From Apiospora phragmitis (lineage: Eukaryota; Ascomycota; Sordariomycetes; Amphisphaeriales; Apiosporaceae): a DNA stretch of 64,000 bases. Under the pieces are notes generated by a model, which was given only the letters and a program-made list of their open reading frames with translations, searched no databases and had not been told where the DNA came from. The stretch is taken from contig JAQQWL010000006.1 in assembly GCA_038363925.1 (NCBI GenBank), positions 2,274,501-2,338,500 on the forward strand, written 5' to 3'. Shown here one piece after another: positions 24,839 through 36,040 of this stretch (position 1 is the first letter of the stretch; each line of letters begins with the position of its first letter). The position numbers were made by a program, and so were the translations under genes.

Positions 24839-26146
24839 GATGGTGGATGTCTTAGGTATGAGCGAGAGAAGGAAAAAGTCTATAGGGCTTGGGAAAACGC
24901 TTTCCTTTCGTCAATTCTGGAGGAATATCTCTATGTTATAACACAGGGAGTCCTAGATTCTAAACACATCGTCCACCCATGCTGATAAGGCCAATAGTCA
25001 CTCTTCTGGTTGCCTACATTGCGACTTCTCCAACCCCTTAGTTGCCTTGCTGTATACAAAAGTAGGGTCAAATAAGCTGTCGGACTAAACCTGGATGCCA
25101 TGTGGTTGGTTGTTTCAGGGTCGTCGAACCCGAAGTCCGCTTATTACATTCTCACAGGATTGGTAATCTAGGCAGAGTTTTCGACAAGTATTGAAGTTGT
25201 ATCGACTACTTTGCAAATGACTTTGCTTCCTGGTCTACAGTAGGTGTGCACCTTCCCATAAAGATGGCATACCCAACGTCGCATGCTGTCATCATCATAT
25301 CACCTTGATGCTTCATTCGTGTGGCTCGTATTTTGGCACAGTGTTGTATAAAGGAGGCTTACCAGGAGCTGAATCCTATAGGAGCCAATATGCCAGATAA
25401 CGAATATGTTGACCTAGTCCTGGCTCCATTGGACGGAAAAAGATGCCCCATGATAAGCCGAAGATTTGCTGTAAGCATGCCAATAAATGCACAGCACAAG
25501 CGAGGGTTGGGATCAACTAGGGCCCCGTAACAATACGCGCGTAAAGGACGGCAAGATTGGGCGGCACTAGTTCCGGGGGCCACGGAAAGATGAGAAGTAA
25601 GAAACGACGTCTATTGTTAGCTTGGCGCATACTCGTATCTTTTGTGTGTGTCTCCTTGTCCAATCAGATATTATAGAACTGCATGCCACTCTTCACGGCG
25701 TAACTCGCGCTCAAAGGGATAGATAATCAGCTGAGGTGATACTATTTATCAATGATGCCATAGAGGAAGCAAATTGCAACTTGGTGGCTCAGACAAGCTC
25801 TGATTGGGCTGGGCATCCCTGGAGAACCTGGGGTCGAAGTGATACACCACCAATCGCTTAGGGTAGTAAAGGACCATGCAGTCATGGTATTGCAAGATGA
25901 TGATGGCACACCCTAGGGTATCATTAACTCCAACCATCCACGGGAGGATTGGCTCTCAGAAAACATGGCTCTGGCAAGGATTCCCTCCCACGCATCGAGA
26001 CTTCCCAGTTGCCCGGTCCAAGGCGGTCAAATACCAACACTTAGCATGGCAAAATTGGCGCAGGCTGTGAATACGTGAATTGATCGGATTCGATCATTCT
26101 TCCATTACCAAGGAGACTTTCAACAACGAAACATACACTCTCAACC
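24839..26146. promoter_or_regulatory. Divergent promoter region of PKS and MFS genes
   Basis: 1.3 kb between head-to-head starts of the PKS (-) and MFS (+) genes. It holds no supported ORF. A shared regulatory region is inferred from orientation only; no specific factor site was recognised. Confidence 0.5.
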
Positions 26147-28075
26147 ATGCCTCAAGACATGGAGCGGCTATCCGTTGACGATGCCCAGGAGGGGCCAAGC
26201 GATTTCATTACGGGCTGGAAGTTGGCCATCTTGCTTTGCGGGTGAGTCTCAGCAGTGCTGCTACTCGTTCACCCCTATTGCCATGGTCAACTAACAGATT
26301 GAGTACCTCAGCATCTCTGTTGCCATATTCCTTCCTAACCTCGAGATTTCCATTGTCAGTACGGCTCTCGTGACCATCGCCAATGACCTGCACGGTTTTC
26401 GCGAGACGGGCTGGGTGGTTGTCGCCTACCTCATCACGTATACTGGTAAAATCTTCTTCTCACTTGCTGCCCCGACCGGCATGTTAACCTAGTTATGAAG
26501 GCTTTATCATCGTTTGGGCCAAGCTGAGCGACATCTTCAAGCGAAAATGGGCGTTACTGGCAGCCTTGACCATCTTCATCATCGCCTCGGCCCTTTGCGG
26601 AGCTAGTCAGAACATGACGATGCTGTAAGAATGTCCATCAAGACTTGCCTGGCAACTAGACACTGACTTATTGGGCTGGTTAGCATTGTCTTTCGCGCCG
26701 TGCAAGGGTTGGGAGGTGCCGGGTGCTTCTCTATCTCCATGGTGGTCTTCTTCGAGCTGATTCCCCAGGAGAAATACCCCAAGTATGGCTCCATCATATC
26801 AGCCGACATTGCCTTCGCAACGCTGTTAGGTCCCATCATTGGAGGTGCTATCGCAGACAGTACGACATGGCGCTGGGTATTTTTGTTGAAGTGAGTGTTC
26901 CCCAAACCGCTGCGCTTCTCTCTTTGAACCAGTCTGTTACAACTTCCGGTTCTAGTCTTCCTATCGGCCTGTTCGCTGTCGCTGCACTGGCAGTCTTTCT
27001 GCCCAATGATTTCCCCTTCCATGGTAGCCGCATATGCCCGTTTAGTGATAAGTTTTCGATCAGACGGGTCGACTTCCTGGGCACGTTTCTGTTGGTCGGG
27101 GCCAATCTGTTCCTGGTTACAGCCCTGCTGGAAGCCAGTACCGATTACTCCTGGTCTTCGGCCTTGGTCATAGTATTCCTGGTGATTTCCGGCCTACTCT
27201 GGATCTTGTTCGTGCTCTGGTCGTGGGTGGCCACTCGAGATGGACGGTGGCAGCTGGAGCCCGTATTCCCCTTCCGCTTCTTCACCAACCGCTACTGGAT
27301 GGGGATGCTCATGCAGTCCTTCTTCCTCGGCTTCCCCTTCACCATGTTGGTCATATCGCTCCCGCAGCGCTTCCAGACCGTCAACTCCCTGTCTGCTCTG
27401 GATGCGGGCGTCCGCCTTCTCCCCTATGCCATGTTTGCGCCTCTCGGTTCGCTGGCCAGCAATATTGTTTTCATACGCGGCCCTTGCCGCTGACCTTGCT
27501 TGTGGCGGGTGCAAGCCTGCAGCTGATCGGCCTGGCCCTGCTGGCTAGCGAGCCGGTGGGCGCCCAGATCCCTGCCAGGTTGTATGGGTACGAGATAGTG
27601 GCAGGGTTCGGTGTCGGCATCACATTTGGAACCTTGGTCACCATTACTCCGGCGAGTGTGGAGTCGCGAGATCTGGCGACTGCGACTGGGGCCATGATCC
27701 AGTTTCGACAAATGGTGAGCTATTACCCCTATTGCTTCGATTTCTGACAACTAACATGCCTTCTCCATCCAGGGCGGCGCCATTGGCCTCTCCATTGGCT
27801 CAACGCTCCTTAACAGCCACCTGAAGAGCTCCTTGGCACCTCCGGTCTTGACAAGTTCTCAGCTCAATGCACTTCTCCAGGATTTTCAAGCCATTCTCCG
27901 TTTTCCACTTGTTCTTCAGGAGATCACCAGAAACGTGTTTTCAGAGGCCTTCTCCTTGCAGCTGAAGGTGGTAGTCGGACTTGCAGCAGCCCTGTTTCCA
28001 GCTATTTTGATGATGATCAAATTCCCTAGCAGGACGCCAGCAATCCCCCGGCAGTCGAGCTCTGGTCATGAGTGA
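26147..28075 (+). CDS. MFS drug/metabolite exporter (DHA2-type) of the PKS cluster; one frameshift
   Basis: Six exons: 26147..26241, 26312..26445, 26501..26624, 26684..26890, 26956..27714 and 27773..28075. With one base restored the sum is divisible by three and gives 540 residues, the usual length of 14-helix H+ antiporters. Recognisable parts: first helix ILLCGISVAIFLPNLEISIV, then TGWVVVAYLITYTG, the loop WAKLSDIFKRK (motif A-like), FRAVQGLGGAG, GPIIGGAIADSTTWRWVFL (motif C-like), and later LLNSHLKSSL. It probably exports the cluster product across the plasma membrane. The frame changes between 27465 and 27490, most simply by loss of one C in a GGCCC run, and MFS sequence continues without a gap in the next frame to 28075. 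Confidence 0.88.
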
Positions 28076-28608
28076 GGAGCAATGTTGTATGACCATATGG
28101 ATTCCAATACTAGGGCGATAGGACTGAAGAAAGTGACACATTACAAATGTCACGAGCGCAATGCATGATTTTGAGGGCACATATAGATAGATGATGTGTT
28201 GTTTTGGACGGACGGATTACTTAAGACTCACGATAGAATTTCATCTTCAATAGAATGAGAGCCTCTTTTTTATGCCAGCCACTGCAATAACAGCTTACGT
28301 ACTTATGTTTATATCACAGAAATACCATATTTCCAACTTTTTTATTATAGCAACTGACCGGAGTAGTTTTTCAGTCAGTGCAAAAGTACTTGGAATCTCG
28401 TGGATTAATAAGAAATACTATTTCGAACGACTCGAGATCTATGGGTTGAATTATCACATTACATAGTTCTACAACCATGAACGCAGCTGATGTCACATGG
28501 GTGTAACGTAGGCCAGTATAGTATTCAGAATCCATATTTATATAATGACGTTGTTATGGCAGGCATCTGTCTATACAGTATATATATGGGTAAAGAACAT
28601 GTCAAGCC
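28076..28608. other. AT-rich intergenic region between convergent genes
   Basis: About 530 bp between the ends of the MFS gene and the FSH1-like gene. It is AT-rich with TATATA words and no gene, and should hold both terminators. Confidence 0.45.
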
Positions 28609-29486
28609 CTAAGGAGTTCTCTGGGCATCGGCAATGGCGCGTTTGATAGCAAGTGCTGCTGCTTCAAGCTCCTTCTTCTCAGTCGCCCCCGGAATCCGAT
28701 GTCCCAGACTATGCACTGCTGCATAAGCATTCTCTGCACAAAGGGACTGCAAGAGGGCTCCTTGTCCCGGGCAGGCCTCATCATTCTCCGCGTAGATATG
28801 AGCGGTGGGGATCTTGATTCTTTTGTTGTTGCCCAGCACGCTTCGCAGTTTCTCTATCAAGTCACGTTGCAGCAGCGAGTCGTGGTCTGCCGCCATGCCA
28901 GCGCAAAGGAAAACAGCCAGTTTGAAGGGGGTTGTCTCTTCTGCACCCTGTAGCCGGGGACGGGTCAGCATTGTGGCTGCGAGGCTGCAGCCGTGACTGA
29001 AGCCAAGGACACCGTCGTAAGGAGGTTCTGCTTCGGCCACGAGTGAGTCGAGATCCTCGAGAGCGGCGAGCATGGCCCGGCCAGATTGTGGGTCAAAGTA
29101 GGCATGAAAGGTGTCTCCAGGGGCGCTGAGGCTTGCAACCCCTATTCATCGATATGCAATTAGTGCCTGGTGTCTAGCAGCAGAAGACCAAGGAATAGGA
29201 AGATAAGGCGCACCGGGTTCCATAGGGTGATCTATCTCGCCCTCGACGAAATCGTACGTGTGCTCGGGGCCCAAAGCATAGCGAAGCGCACCCTGCTTGC
29301 GTTCAGTACAGAAGTACAGCTGAGTCGGTATCAAGTTTCACATACCTGTCTGGAGCTCCAGTATCTGTAATTAGATAACACGTCAGTCGGGAACGTCTAA
29401 GAACCACCCTCGGAGACATTACACCAGAGCTCTGGAATCCATACCTTGCTGTTGGTGCCGATTCCGTGTAGACACAGGAAATGCAT
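28609..29486 (-). CDS. FSH1/LovG-type serine hydrolase, probable polyketide-releasing enzyme
   Basis: Four exons: 29445..29486, 29346..29364, ~29214..29292 and 28609..29141, about 223 residues. The start MHFLCLHGIGTNS is the hallmark opening of the FSH1 family. Then come LRYALGPEHTYDFVEG, the nucleophile elbow GFSHG, an acid residue in AENDEACPG and the His of SLGHRIPG, so the Ser-Asp-His triad is complete. Homologues such as LovG release the chain from highly reducing PKSs, which fits the missing release domain in the neighbouring PKS. Intron 3 uses a GTGCGC donor. The junction of exons 2 and 3 closes only if one G of the run at 29291-29293 is ignored, so either a base was inserted or my acceptor choice is off by one. 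It ends 533 bp from the MFS gene, tail to tail. Confidence 0.82.
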
Positions 29487-29996
29487 ATTGGCCTCGGTCA
29501 GATGCTTTAGCAGACGGAGGGGCCAGGAATATACAACTGATGGATTTCATAGTTTTTACTTACAGAGTATCTATCAAATATGCTGCCATCTTGCGGAGGA
29601 TTTGAACGTGCGCGTTAGGCGGGTTGATTACACCGAAGTTGCTTCGCTTAATTTGGGGTGATCACGTCAGCAGAATCATGCAGCAGGATCCAACAGCTGG
29701 CAGACCGGTCTCGTAATTCTACACCAGGGTAGCTCTAGACCATAGGCCAAGACATAAAAGCATTGGAGATCGACCACAATCTTCCACGAGGGAGGTTGAG
29801 CTGCATATAGGCGAGTCTTACAGTCGGGGCTAACGGAAAAAGTACCCTGTATGTCCACCGTCAAGTCGCTCCCTTCAGCAAGCACTCACACCTACTTAAA
29901 CGATCTCACCTCGGACATCTTTCAGAGTCCATTCCGAACTATCAACATCCAGTAAGAAGCGCATTAGCAGACAAACAGACGGCACCTAAGCAAAAC
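29487..29996. promoter_or_regulatory. Divergent promoter, FSH1-like and alpha/beta hydrolase genes
   Basis: About 510 bp between head-to-head starts. No ORF and no recognised factor site. A shared promoter is inferred from orientation. Confidence 0.4.
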
Positions 29997-30868
29997 ATGG
30001 GTCCTACTCAGAACGCCCTACCCACCGTTGCCATTATCGCCGGCGCGTGGCAGAATCCCAGTAACTACGAACCCCTCCGCCACGCCCTGGCAGACCGTGG
30101 TTACGAGTCCGTTTGCCTATCTCCCCCCTCCACGTCACTGCCTCATGGCGATACGGACCTGGAAGCCGATATTGCCTTTGTACACGACAAGGTTCTGCTT
30201 CCCCTAGTTGATGAGGGGAAGGATGTCATCGTCCTCTGCCACTCATTCGCCGGGGTCTACGGTGGCAGTGCCGTGAAGGATCTGGCCAAAGCCACCTATG
30301 CCCAAGCTGGCAAAGCCGGAGGTATCATCGCGGTCGTCTACCTGGCCGCCGTGATGGTCCCCTAGTGGGAAGTCAACGCTCCAATTCATGGGCATTGGCG
30401 ATGATCTGGTTCCGTGGGTCAGCTTTGACGTAAGATACCGCCCTCCTCTTTTGCCTTCCAGCTCAGGCTCGTTCTATCCCACACAAAGTAGCTAACTAGC
30501 TCGACCTTGACCGCGATCAGGAACCAAGCGGGCTGCTCACCATGCTGGACCCAGTCTCTATGCTGTTCCACGCCCTGCCGGAAGAGGAGGCGAAGCAGTG
30601 GGCCGCCAATATGAAACGCCAGGCACTTAAGCCCATGCAAAGCATTGTGCCTTACGCGCCCTTTGAGGACGAAGCCTTCAAGGGCCATCTTGCCTACCTT
30701 ACGTGTTCTAACGATGAATGCGTTCACTTCCCCGCCCAGAAGAAGTTCTTGGGCGCGGCAGGCATCCAGGTGACGGACGAGTTGCCGACAAGCCACATGC
30801 CGTGGTTGGAAGCGACTGAGGCCACGGTCGACAAGATTCTAGGATTGGTGGAGAAGGTCCGGATGTAG
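29997..30868 (+). CDS. Alpha/beta hydrolase (EstC-like), interrupted by an in-frame stop from one extra base
   Basis: Two exons, 29997..30429 and 30521..30868, with a GTAAGA donor and ATCAG acceptor. Ignoring one base they total 260 codons, normal for this small family. Features: the first strand VAIIAGAWQNPSNY with an oxyanion-hole-like Gly-Ala; the nucleophile in LCHSFAGVYGG; a likely acid in CSNDECVHF; and the catalytic His of TSHMPWLEA. The family cleaves esters or lactones, and several members act in fungal secondary metabolism. After VYLAAVMVP the frame meets TAG at 30363-30365. Removing one C of the run 30359-30362 lets homologous sequence (SGKSTLQFMGIGDD) run on into the splice site, so the stop is due to an indel and is not the natural end. 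Confidence 0.78.
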
Positions 30869-31008
30869 TCGGGAAGAAATGCATGGCTGATTCTATTTCT
30901 ACGAATGGATGGATAGTGCGACAGATGATGAAGTCAGACAATTTCCTTCTACTTGCTCTTCTATACCATCACAATATGGACATGTTGAGGCTTTAACTGC
31001 ACAACATA

Positions 31009-32497
31009 CTAATCCGTAACATTCGACCTATTGTCTTGGAGGAACCTTTCCATAATTGCCAGTGCCTTCCCGATCTTCTCTGCCGAGATCGAAAAGGTTA
31101 TGCGAGCCCAACCGCATTCGCTTTCGCCGACTGAGAACTTCTGTCCATGCGCGAAGATCAAGCCAGCTTGGGCGAGTTTATGAAGCATCGCTTTCTCCTC
31201 GTCCACATTCTGGCAGTGGGGGCCAAGTCTCGCAAGGACAAACAGCCCATGGTCTGCGGGGGAGATAGCGCACTCCCATCTTTGCCAACCCGTCCGTCAT
31301 TTGACAATACGCCGCACCGAGGGCTTCTGAGTTCTGTCGGAGCAGATCAGGCAGTTGGGGAGCGCCGAGGATAGACCGGGCCACGACACTGGTGAGCGAC
31401 GAAGTCTGCCAGTAACTGGCCAGTCCAGACCCGAGGCGCAGCACGGGGTTTGCCTGGGAAACAATACAACCCTAATGGCGAGGTCAGATCAGGTCAACCG
31501 AAACCCCCTCCATATAGTAAAGTGAGTGTGCTGACTTGCTTACCATTCGGATTCCGCTGCAGCCAAAGTCTTTGCTCATACTCCAGACCATGTGGACCTT
31601 GGGTGCCATGGCAGCGACAGCAGCAGCATCGCCCATGCCATCTTCGTCAAGCAAGGCCAGCACTGACACGAATGGCTTTGGTGCGCGAACAGCAGAGCCA
31701 GTGATTGTCGAAAGGGCGTAGACCTCGTCGCTGATGAAGTGAAGGTTGTGCGCGTGGCAAAACTCGAGACAGTCACGTAGGACCTCACGAGAGTAACATT
31801 GGCCCAGAGGGTTGTTGGGGTTCGTTACCACGACAGCTTTGATGTCCTTTTGCCGGTTGGCGGCAGCATCATATGCGTGGCGCAACGCCTCGATAACAAC
31901 ACCGGCTTGGGTAGCTGTCTCGAGATTGGAGACCGTCGCAATAATGGGCGACACATTGGCGTGGATCAAGAAGTACGGGCTGAACCCTTCTGAAGGTGGA
32001 GATGTAGATATGTGGTCAGCAAGATGTTTCTCTCCATAGATTCAGAGGGAACGGGGACGGGAACGGAGAGGAAGAGGGAGTGAGTAGAGAAAATTGGTAC
32101 CCCAACATGGACCGAGGACGATGGCACGATCTCCTGGCTCGCAAATGCTGCAGAGCAGGGCATCCAGCGCATTCCCCGCCCCGGAAGCCGTGATGATTTG
32201 GTCCGGCAAGATCGCCTTTGCGGGATGGAAGTAGCGGTTGAAGAAGGAGGCAAGAACTTGAAGGAGTTTGGGGTCACCACCAAAGCCAGCAGGATACGCT
32301 AGATCTTTCGGTGCAAGCGAGTCATGGATTGCACCCTTTGCCAGAGCGAGGAATTGCTCTGTCAACAGGCCATTCTCCGCAATCGACAAATCAAGACTTG
32401 GAATGTCTCCGGTTGAAGGACCGTGAGAAGCTGCAACGCTTGGCAGTATGGCTTGGAGCTTTTGGCCCATCTGGGTAGAGACGTTGCTGAAATCCAT
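31009..32497 (-). CDS. PLP-dependent aminotransferase, ACC-synthase-like (fold type I); one frameshift
   Basis: Three exons: 32101..32497, 31544..31989 and 31009..31471; 434 residues after dropping one base. It resembles fungal 1-aminocyclopropane-1-carboxylate synthase-like enzymes: N-terminal LSIAENGLLTEQ, YPAGFGGDPKLLQVLASF, the GAGNALDALL helix that binds PLP phosphate, GPCWEGF across the first intron, TNPNNPLGQCYS, SDEVYAL, and the Schiff-base lysine in SMSKDFGCSGIRMG. Such enzymes make ACC in plants but mostly act as aminotransferases or alpha/beta-eliminating enzymes in fungi; the substrate here is unknown. In a PKS cluster it could aminate an intermediate or supply an amine. The frame shifts at a five-G run, 31258-31262 (C run on the coding strand); one base too many fits best. 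The C-terminal region resumes in the next frame and ends at 31009. Confidence 0.85.
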
Positions 32498-33862
32498 GCC
32501 TCCCTAATTCGACGCTATGATGGAGATGAATAATGCAACGGAGGAGAATTCAGCTACAGATGCAAGTGATGGTAGACCTTTTGGATAATTCGTGCCGACT
32601 GTGACAGAAGCAGGCCCAAATGCATCAAACCACGATGTTGCGGACAGTTGGGAGATTCTACATTCGGTTACTGATTACTAATTATAAGATGACATCTATT
32701 TTCAAAGCTTGCATGCGAGATAAAGGGGGGTTGTTTATTGTCACCCTTCTATGGCTTTAGAGGAAAACATAGAGGGCAAAAATAGGCCACAGACCAACAC
32801 AGAAAGTAGCGGTGACCCCACGGAAGGACTGCGCCTCGGCGCCGGGGATATCTGGGATGGTGTATTCGTATACTCCGGACTCCCGGGTGCGTCTCAGCTT
32901 CAGCCTTTGGGCAGGACTATCAGGATAAGGCTATCCGAATAGAAAGGTTGCTGACTGCAGGAAATATCCATGTTAACTTTTGTCCTTGCTAGGATTTAAA
33001 GGATTTGTGACTATTATGCTGACTGCAGGAGATCTGCATAGCTGAAAAGGAGAGAGGCTTAGGCGCGCACTGTGTTGCAAGTGGTGGCGTCGGTGGTGTT
33101 GTAATATCACTTATCTATGGCGCAATTGTATAGGAAGGAATCTTAGCTAAGATAGTTCTGCAAAAGGACCCAAAGGATCGGATCTATATGATCCTGCCTG
33201 ATTTGTAATACAGGGATTCTTAGCCAACGCAAGGAAGAACAAACCCACCAAGTTGTCCCGGTCGATGGGCGTATCGTATTATATGCGCCTAGACCACCAG
33301 TGTCCGGAGGAACTGTAGCGGACACGTCACATACCCCAAGGTAGGTGAGCGCTCGCCGCTACGCACATCACATCACATCACCGCCTCGCTATCGTACCGG
33401 CACGCCTGTGAACCCTACTTGGCCACGCGTTACCCCCAGAAGGAGGCCAGTCACCCCTATTCTTCAGGAGACGTACCTGGAGATGTACCACATACCTCCT
33501 ATTACTTTGAAACACCCTCGCGTATTCTACGGGCTTCATCACGAGGCAGCAACGTGGTGTTGGTTCCGCTCATATCATATCTGAGACGACCTAGGAATAG
33601 AACATGAGTGTGTACTAGTCGGCATTGAGCCTTTTTGGGGATTTCTAAAGGATCTTCAAGGGTGAAGAGGGGTGCAGAGTATCTGATTAGCAATGAGAGA
33701 GCGAAGATAAGCTAAGTATATTAGACCATGTTGATTCTGTTGACTCTGCAGAGGAACAGAAAACCCACCAAACACACCACATTATCCCCTCTCATCTTCT
33801 ATTCTGTGTTGAGCGTTCGCGTTGTTCGTTTTTATTTCCCCTGTTCCATTCTATTAGCCAAT
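32498..33862. promoter_or_regulatory. Divergent promoter region, aminotransferase and adenylating enzyme
   Basis: 1.36 kb between head-to-head genes. It is partly AT-rich, notably 32660-33200, with no supported ORF and no recognised element. Confidence 0.4.
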
Positions 33863-35624
33863 ATGCCTTCTCTGGTTTTTGAAGAGGGCCCTAAGCCTCC
33901 TAAACCTGTTCTCAGCAGGAAGCAGCTCTTGCCTCACATCGTTGATGGCATGGCTGTCACCAGACCAGAAGCTGTATATGCAGAATATCCTACCAATCCC
34001 GAGAGCTATGCTGACGGCTTCTCCAAGCTCACATACGGGGGCTTCGCTAACACTATCAACGGACTGGCCTGGTACCTGGACGAGAACCACGGTCCTGGGA
34101 ACGACTTCGAAACATTGGTCTACTTCGGGCCCAATGACTTCCGCCAGAATGCTCTTGTGCTGGCAGCATGCAAGGCTGGCTACAAGGTATGCTACGGAAG
34201 CCCATGAGAAATATAGCTGTCCACTAATAAGTAAATAGCTTCTGTTGTGCTCGCCACGCAACACCCTGGCGGGCTACAAAGCACTATTTGACGCCCTCCG
34301 TGTCAAGACTGTCCTGTTCGCCAAAGATGCCCATTTGCCGATTGTAGATACCATCAGGGCCGAATACAAGCTCAGGCCGCTGCCCATCCCCTCCACTACC
34401 CAGCTCATCGATACCAAGTACCCCCACTACCCCTTTGATAAGCGCTTCGACACTGCTCGCGACGAGCCCCTTCTGGTCTTGCACACATCCGGCACCACGG
34501 CCATTCCTAAACCCATTGTCATTACTCATGACTGGGTGGCAAGCTGGGTGCAGGCACTGCACCAAGAACCGCCGCCTGGGACCGTGACCCTGGACGTTCT
34601 GCACCAGGGGAACCGCGTCTTGGTCATGATGCCTCCCTTCCACGCGGGCAACCTGATGCCCACGCTATTTGACGCCATCCCCAACCAGTCGACCGTTATC
34701 TTCCCACTCCCCGGGGGCATCCTGTCTCCTGATCACTTCCACGAGCACTTCGTCGGCTGTCTGCAGGGGGCGCAGCCAGACATCGCACTCCTCCCCGCCG
34801 GGTTCATTCACGCCATCGCCCGGGACCCGGCCCTGCTGCACCTGGCAGGCAAGCACCTCGAGTATCTGTTCTACACGGGGGGCGACGTGGCCGACGTCTA
34901 CGGCAGCGCCGTCTCGGAGCGCGTCAAGCTCTTCAACGTGAACGGGTCGACCGAGCTGGCCTCGTACGCGGCGCTGCGGCCCGGCGGGCCCTGGGACCGG
35001 TCCCTGTGGAAGTACATCATGCCGCACCCCGTGTCGGGCGTCGACTTCCGGTGCCACAGCTGGGACGGCGGCGACCCCAAGTACGAGGCGGTGGTGGTGC
35101 GGAACCCGGACCCGGGCGACGTCCAGCCCATCTTCGCCGTGTTCCGCGACCGGCGCGAATTCCGCACGGGCGACCTGTTCTCGCCCCACCCCAGCGTGCC
35201 GGGCCTGTGGCGGTACCGCGGCCGCGCCGACGACTGCTTCGTGCTGGTGACGGGGTCCAACATCAACCCCCTAACCATGGAGGAGCACGTCGGCGCCCAC
35301 GCCGAGGTCAAGGGCGTCCTCATGCTCGGCCAGCGCCAGCCGCGGCCCGGCCTGCTCATCGAGCTGGAGGACGACATCCAGGCGGAGGAGGCCGCGTTCA
35401 TGGGGAGCGACCCGGAGCGGCGTGCGGCGCTGATTGACTCCCTTTGGCCCGCGGTCGAGCGCGGCAATCGCGAGTATTACGACCTCGCCCGCGTCGCCAA
35501 GGATCGCATCATCTTCACTACGCCAGATCGTCCAATGATGAGAACGCCCAAGGGCACCGTGAGAAGGAAGCCCACGCTGGACATGTATCAGAATGAGATT
35601 GATGCCATGTACGACTCTGCTTGA
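33863..35624 (+). CDS. Stand-alone adenylation-domain enzyme (NRPS-like A domain without carrier or reductase)
   Basis: Two exons, 33863..34186 and 34239..35624, joined by a GTATGC...AATAG intron; 569 residues and no frame break. Adenylate-forming motifs: LHTSGTTAIPKPI (P loop), PPFHAGNL, NVNGSTELASYA, FRTGDLF, YRGRADDCFVLVTGSNINP and a C-terminal PKGTVRRKPTL carrying the catalytic-type Lys. The style is that of fungal NRPS-like/reductase A domains, yet the protein ends about 14 residues after this motif, so the thiolation and reductase domains usual in such proteins are missing. It probably activates a carboxylic acid as acyl-AMP, perhaps for transfer to CoA, an amine or a carrier elsewhere. 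The second exon is markedly GC-rich. The gene ends about 280 bp before the right-hand repeat copy, which makes it the last cluster gene. Confidence 0.85.
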
Positions 35625-35903
35625 CAGTATTTCCTTTTATTAATTTCTATGGTGAGGAACAGACTAGTGCTACGTACTTCTCTTAAAACGGCGTTCTACT
35701 TATCTAGAAACTAGCAAGGGTATTCATATCGAGCTGTTTGTTCAGATGTTCCGTTTCCCAGAGTTCCGTTTTCTTTATGCAAACTTGCATAATAACCAAC
35801 TGTGAATTGGTTGAGTGTAACTTGGCAAAAGCGGCGGGTGCGCCATACCTCATCGGTAAGGGCCCCACGTCGACGTTCCTACTTGCAAGATAACACGGCT
35901 CGC

Positions 35904-36040
35904 TGCATCGAGACAAAGCTGACAGCTTACCGAGCCCGAGAGGAACACAAGACCAGCAGACTGGGTTACATAGGTAGTCGAAGTGCGTGGGGGGGCCGGT
36001 TGCTTCTTTCGCCCGTTGGGCTTGGAGTTTGGCGCGATGG
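35904..36040 (+). repeat. Dispersed repeat remnant, copy B (right of cluster)
   Basis: 35904-35967 matches 16196-16259 on the same strand, with shared blocks cagcttaccgagcc, acacaagacca and cagactgggtt. Weaker matching extends to ~36040. It lies 280 bp past the last cluster gene. Confidence 0.7.
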
